Shown here one piece after another: positions 49,001-55,676 of a stretch of DNA of 64,000 nt. A program made the translations under genes and the position numbers. Numbering within the stretch: the first letter of the stretch is position 1; every line of letters begins with the position of its first letter. This DNA comes from Compostibacter hankyongensis. GTDB taxonomy: Bacteria > Bacteroidota > Bacteroidia > Chitinophagales > Chitinophagaceae. The notes beneath the pieces are model-generated. The model ran no database searches. It was given only the letters and a program-made list of their open reading frames with translations, and was not told where the DNA came from. The stretch covers positions 372,001 to 436,000 of the forward strand of contig NZ_BAABFN010000022.1 in NCBI RefSeq assembly GCF_039541075.1, in the 5' to 3' direction.

Positions 49001-49288
49001 CGGGATCACCAGGCCGGAAGCAGGACCGGATATCGTTGTATCCCTGGGCTGGTAACCCAGCTCGGAAACGCGCAGGGTATCCGAGCTGCTTATGGTAAGG
49101 GTAAATTGTCCTTTGTCATCGGTAATGACGCCCCGGCTGGTTCCTTTCACCACGACGCTGGCCCCGGACAGGGGGAAGTTTTCCTCCCGGCTCCGGACCG
49201 TGCCGCTGATCTCAAAGGATTGCGCCCGGCTGATCTCCGTTCCCAGCAAAAGCGCCGGGAGGGCAAAGAGTCCGTATATTTTTGACAT
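46085..49288 (-). CDS. SusC/RagA-family TonB-dependent outer-membrane transporter
   Basis: A 1067-residue transporter. The signal peptide ends before QSFEISG; a carboxypeptidase-like CNA_B domain (~25-105) and a plug with LVNALSGKVAGVNVTNSQGD and KGPNAAALYGSRAAAGVILI (~130-250) follow, then the barrel, ending LGVNINVKF with a terminal Phe. The length is standard. It powers uptake of an unknown substrate with SusD and TonB. No regulator (ECF sigma, anti-sigma or hybrid two-component) is next to it, so control is not visible. Confidence 0.95.
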   Translation of the reverse strand: MSKIYGLFALPALLLGTEISRAQSFEISGTVRSREENFPLSGASVVVKGTSRGVITDDKGQFTLTISSSDTLRVSELGYQPRDTTISGPASGLVIPLESATSALNEVVVTALNISKEKKSLGYSVQELKTKDISEAREPNLVNALSGKVAGVNVTNSQGDMGSSRIIIRGETSISGNNQPLFVIDGVPVDNTQFLGGTGGDRDPEASRDFSNAIADINPSDIASVSVLKGPNAAALYGSRAAAGVILIQTKSGKGEKGLGVTLNSNTTLSNLLVLPSYQNVFGQGSSGKFSYVDGAGGGVNDAVDESWGPPMDGRLIPQFFSGGKAVPFVPHPDNVKDFFRTGYKLDNEIAFAGSGDKYNFRFSYNNMSQHGVIPNTAQERNSFLVNAGYQITPKLSLDVMANYIRRDAPNLPGGSGLRETSTMLQFTWFGRQVDMDKLYQLYKEGSLINWNNLYYSNRYFIAYNNTVAQQRNRLIGNVNLKYQITKDLTASFLTGNDYYADRRKMKVAFDTKGAPYGSYGEDTYIVNENNTEGRLDYNRQLSDDFSLDILGGGNIRTNTTENNDQRAPQLAVAGVYTLNNSRVPLVSNNYYTKLKTYSLFSSAQIGFRHYAYLNLTARNDWSSSLPVENLSYFYPSVNGSFILSEALHMTSDRVNFIKLRGGWSKVGKATSAYQLINTYGFTTPFDTDPQLHAGSIDLNPDLKPEQTTSVEAGAEAGFFHDRLHLDLSFYNMNSFNQILAVDVSPATGYEQKLINGGKINNKGLEVELDVTPVQTGDFTWNIMTNYSANRSKVVSLDKAGRLNSYVLGSDGTVQVLAAIDQPYGTLFGTAFERNDNGEIMVDQSGRPVVDPDKKYLGKFTPDWLGSINNSFSWHGFQLSFLVDARVGGSIYSSTNSTGTYTGVLASTLPGRDAAHGGLRYYYPGDDDNHAAVPLPEGGTAPGGATVHDDGMIFKGVHDDGKQNDVIISAQDYYKSLTNVDEAFIYNASFVKLREVRLGYELPAAFIHSLGLQSAAVSLVGRNLWIISKHVPNIDPETAFNTGNGQGLEDLALPTVRSLGVNINVKF

Positions 49289-49645
49289 ATTTTGAAAATT
49301 TAATTGGTATCATGAAAGTTTCTGGTTTGGGGTTTCTAGCTTGAGGTCTCGAATTTGAGATTTCGGTTTCAATAGTCTAAGGTTTAAAGTCTAACGTTGA
49401 TCTGCCTGAAAATGAACCTTAGACTTTAAACTTCTTGTCCGCTGCAAAGATACTTAAAGCTTACTAATCTATAAATTCTATAGCCTAAATGGAAATTGGA
49501 AAAACCCATGGAAGGAAGGGAAAGTATCACCGCCAAGGCCGATCGCAGGTTGACCGGCGATCAACCACAGGTCAGGAGCTCATCAGCCTCAAAGAGGTCG
49601 CCGATCAAGCGCGGCAACGTGCCGGTCTAACCCTGATCAACCGGC
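49289..49645. repeat. Repeat-filled 357-bp gap upstream of SusC with hairpin copy R2
   Basis: The gap contains filler (TGGTTTGGGGTTTCTAGCTTGAGG, GAATTTGAGATTTCGG) and hairpin copy R2 at 49371-49436 (TTTAAAGTCTAA / TTAGACTTTAAA arms around a CTGCCTG core). The rest (49440-49645) has short direct repeats of GATCAACC/GATCAAGC type and no gene that I can support. Confidence 0.6.
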
Positions 49646-49888
49646 TCATCCTTTCCGCCGGCCGGTGGCCCGGATGACCTTCCATAAAAATACGGTCAGG
49701 GCCGCCAGGGGGAAGATCAGGAGGAATATGGGAAACCGGAGCTCCATCCACCGGTCCAGCTTATACCCCAGCCAGGTGGCCAGCCCGAGCATCGCCAGCA
49801 TCTCGGTGCCGAGACCCGCGTAGCGGATCCAGCTTTTCGTTTCTGGCTTGAAGTTTCCGGTTTCCGGTTTTCGGTTTACATCGTTCAT
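49646..49888 (-). CDS. AtpZ/AtpI-like small membrane protein
   Basis: An 80-residue protein with two membrane helices (LGTEMLAMLGLATWLGYKL ~24-42 and FPIFLLIFPLAALTVFLW ~50-67) and the AtpZ pattern RYAGLGTEM. AtpZ-like proteins lie at the head of many ATP synthase operons and form an ion channel with AtpI. The ATG at 49888 is chosen; the longer frame to 49957 runs through the GAGACCGCTAAAAAA repeat (two RPLKNVM peptides) and is unlikely to be native. Residues 2-16 come from AACCGGAAA-type filler, so even this N-terminus may be partly repeat derived. No ATP synthase genes are adjacent. Confidence 0.65.
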   Translation of the reverse strand: MNDVNRKPETGNFKPETKSWIRYAGLGTEMLAMLGLATWLGYKLDRWMELRFPIFLLIFPLAALTVFLWKVIRATGRRKG

Positions 49889-49970
49889 AACGTTTTTTAG
49901 CGGTCTCCGTGAACGCTGCGCGTTTATTTCGGGCATAACATTTTTTAGCGGTCTCAATGAAGGCTGCGCC
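49883..49970 (-). repeat. GAGACCGCTAAAAAA repeat element, copy B (inverse of copy A)
   Basis: The reverse complement reads CTTCATTGAGACCGCTAAAA, then CCCGAAATAAACGCGCAGCG, then TTCACGGAGACCGCTAAAAA, colinear with 27983-28072. It consists of two half-units. It overlaps the extended reading frame of AtpZ. Confidence 0.7.
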
Positions 49971-49998
49971 TTTCTGGTTTGAGGTTTCCGGTTTCATG

Positions 49999-50050
49999 GT
50001 TTAACGTCTAAAGTTGGTCTGCCTGGAATGAAACCTTAGACTTTAGACTT
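49999..50050 (+). repeat. Hairpin repeat with CTGCCTG core, copy R3
   Basis: GTCTAAAGTTGGTCTGCCTG followed by GAATGAAACCTTAGACTTTA. It has the same orientation as R1 and R2 and is the shortest of the three. It abuts the stop of the next gene. Confidence 0.65.
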
Positions 50051-50438
50051 ATTTCAGCAGCGCCGTATCCCGGGGAGGCGGCTGGATGCCCCCGTTCAGC
50101 ACCTGCTGCAGGTCCCCGTAATACCGCTCCCGCAATTCGAGCAGATGCTCCAGCGAATCGGCCCGCATATTCAGCCGGATATATTCCTGCCGCTGCTGCA
50201 GATTGCCATACCCCGGCATATAATACCGGATGGGAGTATACATCACCAGCAACATGGCCAGCGCCAGCAAGAGCACCAGGATGCTGCAGGCGATCACATA
50301 AATACGGCCCCGCGACAACCGGAACGACCCTACTTCCTGGAAAGTATCCTCGTTGAGGACCGCCAGCCGGTATTTGTTATCCAGCTTTTGCCGCCATTTT
50401 TTTAGTTTTACCCGCCAGCCGGCCTGCTTGTCCTTCAT
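50049..50438 (-). CDS. Single-pass membrane protein with coiled-coil-like tail (uncharacterised)
   Basis: A 129-residue protein. It has a basic cytoplasmic start (KDKQAGWRVKLKKWRQKLDN), one membrane helix (~47-70, VIACSILVLLLALAMLLVMY), then a short periplasmic helical stretch. The N-terminal part LAVLNEDTFQEVGSFRLSRG resembles the beginning of M23-peptidase proteins in Chitinophagia, but the peptidase domain is absent, so this is either a separate short family or a truncated one. The ATG at 50438 is chosen over 50468. It is divergent from the PorW-like gene. Confidence 0.55.
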   Translation of the reverse strand: MKDKQAGWRVKLKKWRQKLDNKYRLAVLNEDTFQEVGSFRLSRGRIYVIACSILVLLLALAMLLVMYTPIRYYMPGYGNLQQRQEYIRLNMRADSLEHLLELRERYYGDLQQVLNGGIQPPPRDTALLK

Positions 50439-50494
50439 TATAAATGGATCAATGCACGAATTTAACAATTACCGCGGATAAAGTCTTTTTAAAC

Positions 50495-50502
50495 TATTTT
50501 TG
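50495..50502 (+). promoter_or_regulatory. -7 promoter box of the PorW-like gene
   Basis: TATTTTTG, about 48 nt before the ATG at 50550. No clear TTTG at -33. Confidence 0.45.
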
Positions 50503-50549
50503 CCGGAACCAAGCAAAAGTTACCGGAGCGTACTCCATTAAATTGTTGC

Positions 50550-53543
50550 ATGCATACCGCCAACCGGATATTACCTGTTTTCTTAACCTGTTTGTTGCTG
50601 CTGATCTGCCGCTCCCTTTCGGCCCAGATCGTGCTTAAACATGAGCAGAAGATACCCGACTCGGTATACGAAAACATGCCCGCCCCGAGCGAAAAGCTGG
50701 CACAGAAGCCTTTTTCCTTCAACCGGAAGATATACCAGAACCTCGTTACCCGGGACAATTACTATTTCAACGCGCGGGAAAAGCTGAAACATATCCTGGA
50801 GCGGGTACAGGCCGCCCATCCCGAAGCCTATGATACCCTGCTCCCCTTTTATGCCCTTTCCCCGGACGATTTTTCCCAGGCGGTTCCCGACCTGGACTCG
50901 GTGATCCTGAAATCCTCGATCGGCATCAACATCCACGATCCCCGCGATAAGTGGATGGACGATCTCTACCTGCTGGTGGGGAAAGCCTATTATTATAAGG
51001 CGGATTACGAAAACGCGCTGATCGCCTTCCAGTTCATCAACAAGGCGTTTGCGCCGGCCCAGGAAAAAAATGCCCCGCCCCTCATCGGCACGCGGGGCTA
51101 TACCTCCCGGCCCCAGATATCGGTAGCCACACCCGAGAAAAAAGGCTTCCTGCATCATACCCCGGCCCGGAATGCGGGGCTGCTCTGGCTGATCCGTACC
51201 TATATCAGCGGCGGGCAGTACGACCGGGCAAGGGCGTTGCTGAGCAGCCTGCAGGTAGACCCGCTTTTTCCCGAGCGGCTCAGGGGGGCGCTGGCCGAAC
51301 AGCAGGCTTACTTCTATTACGCGCAGGGCGATTATCCTCATTGCCTTCCCGCGCTGCTCAGCGCCATCGACGCCGGCCCGGATAAGGCGGTGGGCAGCCG
51401 GTGGGCGTTTCTGGCAGGCCAGCTTTACGAACGGCAGCAAGCGCCCGACAAAGCCATCGAACAATACCGGCAGGTCATCGATCACCACCCCGACCCGCTG
51501 CTGAACTTCTATGCGCGGCTGAACATTATCCGGATCAACATAGCGACCGGCAGAGAGGATTTTGATACCGGCACCCGGACGTTGCTCGCCATGGCCCGCA
51601 AAGAAAAATATGCCCGTTACCGCAGCATCCTTTACTATGCCCTGGCAGAGCTGGCGCTCGGGGCCCGGCAGCCGGCGGCCGCCCTGGAATACCTCCATAC
51701 GGGGCTGCGGTACAACCGGGATAATACCGCCCAGCAGGTCCGGCTTTTCAAGCTGCTGGGCGATACCTATTACGCGCTGCCGGATTACGGCCAGGCCTAT
51801 AATTATTACGACAGCACGGCCTCGGTGATGACCGCCGGCATGCCCTTTGCCGGCATGGTAAACCAGCGCCGGCAGACCCTCGGGGCAGTGGTGGAGAAGC
51901 TGCGTATCATCCGGCGGCAGGATAGCCTGCGCGCCCTGGCGGACCTCCCCCCCGCCGAGCTCCAAGCCCGGCTGCAGCGGATCGTGGACGACAGCCTGCG
52001 TATCCGGGAAAAGAAAGCCCGGCGCGACGAGCAGCGCCGCGGCGGCGATAAAGATGCGGGCGGTTTACTGACCGCCGGCGGGCTTGCCGGAAACGACGGA
52101 CTCACGGCAAACGGCAAACAACAGGGCGACTGGTACTTTTATAACGCCGCCCTCAAAGGAGCCGGCTTCAATCTCTTCCGGAGCCGCTGGGGCAAACGGC
52201 CCGAAGGCGATAACTGGCGGCTGAGCAATGCCGCCGCTGCGGCCATTCCCACGGACAGCGGCGCCATGGAAACTGCCGCCGGAGGACCCGGCGCAGCCGG
52301 ACAGCCCTTCAGCCTGGAGACGCTGATGGCCCCCCTCCCCACCACGCCGGAAAAAAGAAAACAATCGGATGATTCGCTGATCAACGCCTATTACGCGCTC
52401 GGCGGCCTGTATGCCGATGAGCTGGAGAATATTCCCGGGGCCATACACAGCTTCGATACCCTGCTGATCCGCTTCCCGGCCAACAGCTATAAGCCGCAAG
52501 CTCTTTACCGCCTCTACCTGCTCTACAGCAAGGCGGGGCAGACCGCCCGTGCCGAACACTATAAAAGTCAGCTGCTGGCGCAGTTCCCGGACGATAAATA
52601 CACCGCCTTTCTCCGGCCCCGGCCGGACAGCACCGCAGCAGAGGCGGCTGCCACGGCATTGTATGAAAAGGCTTACGCGGACTACCTGTCCGGCAACTAC
52701 GCATCCGTCCTGCAACAGCAGTCGCTGGGTGACTCGCTTTACCCGCACAACCCGCAAAAGGGACGGTTCGACCTGCTCCGGGCGATGACCCTGGTGAAGC
52801 AGCAATCCGACAGCGCCGGCCGCGCCGCCCTGAACGATGTGCTCCGCGACCATGCCGCGGATTCAGCCCTCAGCACCCGCGCACGGGATATCCTGGCGGC
52901 CCTGGACCATAAGGACTCTCTGATTGCCTACCTGCAGCAGCTGCAGCTGGCGCCCGAGGAGGAACCCGGCAACTACGCGGTCAATACAACCGCACCCACG
53001 CCGGCGTCGCAGAAAATAACGGCAGCAGACAGCAGCCTCGCCATCGCAAAAGACAGCGCCGCGGCCCCCGTAGCCGTCCAGCCCCCGCCGCCAGCGGCAG
53101 GAGACAGCCTCCGGACGCCGGCGCCCGCCGTCGTGGTCACGCCCTATAAGGCCGAGGCGGACATGCCTTATTTTGTCATCCTTACCTTTCTCAAAACCAA
53201 TAAAACGCTGGTTGAAAACGGGCTGGCCGCCTTTGCCAAATACAACCGGCAGCAGCATCCGGGCGACAGCATAGAGGTAAGTCCCTATGTGATCATACAA
53301 AACCGGGTCATGCTCATCTTCCGCCCCTTCGAAAACGAGGCGGCAGCCAAGGCCTATTATAACGAGCTCCGCGCCAGAACCTCCCGGAGCATCTTCCCCG
53401 CGGCGGGGCCGCGGGATTACTTCCTGTGCTTCATCTCAAGGGATAACTTTGTGCTGCTGAACAACACCAAGGATCTGAACGGCTACCTTCAGTTTTTTGT
53501 CGACCGTTATCTGAGGCCGGCGGAGGTAAAAGGTGAAAGGTGA
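50550..53543 (+). CDS. Tetratricopeptide-repeat protein, PorW/SprE-like (type IX secretion)
   Basis: A 997-residue periplasmic protein. The signal peptide ends RSLSAQ. TPR helices run through ~80-450 (WMDDLYLLVGKAYYYKADYE, YYALAELALGARQPAAALEY) and again ~620-770 (YKPQALYRLYLLYSKAG). PorW/SprE is a TPR lipoprotein needed for type IX secretion and gliding in Bacteroidetes; there it links the PorKN ring with the Sov translocon. Here no lipobox cysteine is evident. Pro/Ala-rich linkers (~820-880) precede a final ~110-residue domain (FVILTFLKTNKTLVENGLAA). Other type IX genes are not in the window. Confidence 0.75.
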   Translation: MHTANRILPVFLTCLLLLICRSLSAQIVLKHEQKIPDSVYENMPAPSEKLAQKPFSFNRKIYQNLVTRDNYYFNAREKLKHILERVQAAHPEAYDTLLPFYALSPDDFSQAVPDLDSVILKSSIGINIHDPRDKWMDDLYLLVGKAYYYKADYENALIAFQFINKAFAPAQEKNAPPLIGTRGYTSRPQISVATPEKKGFLHHTPARNAGLLWLIRTYISGGQYDRARALLSSLQVDPLFPERLRGALAEQQAYFYYAQGDYPHCLPALLSAIDAGPDKAVGSRWAFLAGQLYERQQAPDKAIEQYRQVIDHHPDPLLNFYARLNIIRINIATGREDFDTGTRTLLAMARKEKYARYRSILYYALAELALGARQPAAALEYLHTGLRYNRDNTAQQVRLFKLLGDTYYALPDYGQAYNYYDSTASVMTAGMPFAGMVNQRRQTLGAVVEKLRIIRRQDSLRALADLPPAELQARLQRIVDDSLRIREKKARRDEQRRGGDKDAGGLLTAGGLAGNDGLTANGKQQGDWYFYNAALKGAGFNLFRSRWGKRPEGDNWRLSNAAAAAIPTDSGAMETAAGGPGAAGQPFSLETLMAPLPTTPEKRKQSDDSLINAYYALGGLYADELENIPGAIHSFDTLLIRFPANSYKPQALYRLYLLYSKAGQTARAEHYKSQLLAQFPDDKYTAFLRPRPDSTAAEAAATALYEKAYADYLSGNYASVLQQQSLGDSLYPHNPQKGRFDLLRAMTLVKQQSDSAGRAALNDVLRDHAADSALSTRARDILAALDHKDSLIAYLQQLQLAPEEEPGNYAVNTTAPTPASQKITAADSSLAIAKDSAAAPVAVQPPPPAAGDSLRTPAPAVVVTPYKAEADMPYFVILTFLKTNKTLVENGLAAFAKYNRQQHPGDSIEVSPYVIIQNRVMLIFRPFENEAAAKAYYNELRARTSRSIFPAAGPRDYFLCFISRDNFVLLNNTKDLNGYLQFFVDRYLRPAEVKGER

Positions 53544-53590
53544 AGGGTAAAAGGTGAAAGGCCGGAGCTGAAAGGCGAAAGGCCGGCCAT
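53524..53590. repeat. AGGTGAAAGG-type filler
   Basis: GGTAAAAGGTGAAAGGTGAAGG and close variants, plus GGCCGG blocks, lie between the convergent PorW-like and AI-2E genes. Confidence 0.6.
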
Positions 53591-54697
53591 TTACGTTCGC
53601 GGCCGCCGCCGGCGTGGAAAGGCAAGGACGGGTTTCTTTGCGTGGTGATGGTGATCTTCCCCCAGCAGAAGTCCCCAGGCTTTTGTATCCTCCACGCGGT
53701 CGAATACGATCTTAAAGATGGCGATGACGGGTATGGAAAGGAACATGCCGGCTATCCCCCAGAGCATTTCGCCCACCACCACGCCGATCACCGTGACCAG
53801 CGCGTTGATCTTTACCTGGGAGCCGACGATGCGCGGCATCAGCACGTTGCTGTCCAGCGTATGGACGAGCAGGATGGCGATCGCGACCACAAGCGCCTTG
53901 CCCGCTGAAACCGTGGCAAAGGTGATGAGCACGCTCAGCAGCAACGCCGTAAAGATGCCGATATAGGGCACCAGGTTGAAGATGCCGGTGATCAGTCCCA
54001 GCAGCGGAGCGTATTTCACGCCCAGGATCCACAAGAGACCGGTAGTCAGCGCCGCCACCAGGCACATCTCGAAAAACAGGCCTACCACGTATTTCTTGAT
54101 GATATACTGCACCTGCTCGATCACCTCGTAAACGACGGGGGTATGCTCTTCCCGGAACAGGGCCACGAGAAACCGCACCAGCAGGCTCCGGTAGAACAGC
54201 AGGAAGAAGGTATAGATGAGGGTAAAAATAAAAAACAGGAACACCGTCGACGCGGAGAGCACCGTCTGTCCGATCACGGTACCACCGCTGGAAAGCATGT
54301 TGTCCGTGGCCATGTGCAGATAGCTGAGCTGCTTCTCCATGCTGAGGTGGAAGCGGCGCTGCAGCCATTCCCGCAGCTGACCCAGCGCCTCCCCGACCTG
54401 CGACTGGAACTGGGGCCAGTCGCGCGTGAGGGCGGATATCTGGGTGCCCACGGAAAACAGGACCAGCAGGATAAAGACCACCAGCAGCACAACGGAGAGC
54501 AGCGAGGACAGGCTCCGCGGGAAGCGCAAACGCCGTTCAAAAAAGCGGCTCAGCGGAAAGAGCAGCACCGAAAAAAGGAAAGCCAGCACCAGGGGGGCAA
54601 GAATTTCTTTTCCCCATACTGCCACATAGCCCGAAGCGATGAGGCCGATCATCACGAGGGACAGCTTCGTATAAAAAGGGAGGGTGTATTTTTTCAT
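53591..54697 (-). CDS. AI-2E family transporter (PF01594)
   Basis: A 368-residue membrane protein with about seven or eight helices. The family motif VTVIGVVVGEMLWGIAGMFL (~304-323) and PLLGLITGIFNLVPYIG (~233-249) are visible. The C-terminus ends in a His/Arg-rich cytoplasmic tail (EDHHHHAKK, RRRRPRT). Members include AI-2 exporters and ion antiporters; the substrate cannot be told. The 163-bp upstream gap shows no clear promoter. Confidence 0.9.
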   Translation of the reverse strand: MKKYTLPFYTKLSLVMIGLIASGYVAVWGKEILAPLVLAFLFSVLLFPLSRFFERRLRFPRSLSSLLSVVLLVVFILLVLFSVGTQISALTRDWPQFQSQVGEALGQLREWLQRRFHLSMEKQLSYLHMATDNMLSSGGTVIGQTVLSASTVFLFFIFTLIYTFFLLFYRSLLVRFLVALFREEHTPVVYEVIEQVQYIIKKYVVGLFFEMCLVAALTTGLLWILGVKYAPLLGLITGIFNLVPYIGIFTALLLSVLITFATVSAGKALVVAIAILLVHTLDSNVLMPRIVGSQVKINALVTVIGVVVGEMLWGIAGMFLSIPVIAIFKIVFDRVEDTKAWGLLLGEDHHHHAKKPVLAFPRRRRPRT

Positions 54698-54896
54698 AAA
54701 ACGAGCAGATTATCGTGTAATTTATATTTTTTTGAATTATTTCTGATGTGTGTGCCGGAACGGGCATTGTTTTTAATCAGCCCAGGACATTTTAACAGAC
54801 TTTCGTAATTTCGGCTTGGGAAGCCGGGTATAAAAATCCGGCTTAGGTTTAAGATGTGAAATGAGCCATTGTGAGCAAGGAGAAAAGCATCAACAA

Positions 54897-55103
54897 ATGA
54901 AAGAAAAGAAAAAGATAACGGTGGAAGAAGCCCTGAAAAACGTGTCTGCTTCCGCGCGTCGGGCTGCTTTCCGGCATAATTTACCCGTAGCCATTTCCAA
55001 AGATGGAAAAGGGATATTACTCTATTCCGATGGCAGAGAAGAACCTATTACACCGGAAGTACTGAGAAAGCTTTGCAATACGAAAGACGAGGAGTTGTTC
55101 TAG
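54897..55103 (+). CDS. Small hypothetical protein, antitoxin-like size and composition
   Basis: A 68-residue protein. It starts MKEKKKITVEEALKNVSASA at 54897; the upstream 12 codons are not supported. The pattern SARRAAFRHNLPVAISKDGK then LYSDGREEPITPEVL is of a kind seen in short proteins next to toxin genes in many bacteria, but I can name no family. It is lower in GC than its surroundings and ends 13 bp before the convergent HipA-N-like gene. Confidence 0.45.
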   Translation: MKEKKKITVEEALKNVSASARRAAFRHNLPVAISKDGKGILLYSDGREEPITPEVLRKLCNTKDEELF

Positions 55104-55116
55104 ACTCCGATGCAGA

Positions 55117-55509
55117 CTACACAGTCACCAATTCATAGGGATTTGAAATGGTTTTTTTTCCAAAGCGTTTTAACAATTCTACCTCGTTTTCTTTATCAAT
55201 CTTTTCTTTCTCTAAGATTTCCCGGATAGCGGGTTGTTTTAAGCCCGGGATTCGAATCTGAAAAAAAGGCCAAAGCTCTTCGCTCTTATATGTCTTATTT
55301 AAATCCGGAAATCCAACAATGCGGTTATAATCAGGATGTTCCTTAAAGTCCTCGCTATATTTAAAGCACCATTCCCCATTTTCACAATAAAGTGTCCCTA
55401 CCTGAATATCGTCTATATTAAGGAGGAATTGTGCAGATTCGTTCTTAGGTAACTGAGCGGCCTGGCCCTCGTGCTCCTTATTGAACCATTTCATTATTTT
55501 CTGTATCAT
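55117..55509 (-). CDS. HipA N-terminal-domain-like protein (HipS-like), orphan
   Basis: A 130-residue protein. Residues ~30-115 follow the HipA N-subdomain pattern: WCFKYSEDFKEHP, GFPDLNKTYKS, LWPFFQIRIPGLKQPAI, then FGKKTISNPYEL at the end. Full HipA kinases are about 430 residues; here the kinase core is absent. In HipBST systems the N-subdomain is a separate toxin (HipS) held by the HipT kinase. Neither HipT nor a HipB-like repressor is next to it. It is AT-rich (foreign composition). An internal ATG (MKWFNKEHEG, 55494) is a possible start. Confidence 0.55.
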   Translation of the reverse strand: MIQKIMKWFNKEHEGQAAQLPKNESAQFLLNIDDIQVGTLYCENGEWCFKYSEDFKEHPDYNRIVGFPDLNKTYKSEELWPFFQIRIPGLKQPAIREILEKEKIDKENEVELLKRFGKKTISNPYELVTV

Positions 55510-55620
55510 AACTATAATGTTCTTACCCTTTCAAATCTGTTACTTGCTCTAAAATAGGCAAAAATAGGGAATGCCCCTATTTGCTATGTCATACAACGAC
55601 TTCCGACCTTTTAACACTAC

Positions 55621-55632
55621 TTTGGCGCCAAA
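55621..55632. promoter_or_regulatory. Palindrome TTTGGCGCCAAA upstream of the PBP promoter
   Basis: A perfect 12-base palindrome about 15 bp before the -7 box at 55648. It could be a repressor site or include the -33 TTTG (55621-55624, spacing 23). Confidence 0.35.
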
Positions 55633-55647
55633 ACAAGATAAATTTGA

Positions 55648-55655
55648 TAGTTTTG
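55648..55655 (+). promoter_or_regulatory. -7 promoter box of the class A PBP gene
   Basis: TAGTTTTG, 21 nt before the ATG at 55677. Confidence 0.5.
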
Positions 55656-55676
55656 CCCGTTGACAGATATTAACGA

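Noticed and set aside
49489..49677. A 62-codon plus-strand frame in the repeat-filled gap
   Set aside because: It overlaps the AtpZ end and filler repeats and has no conserved features.
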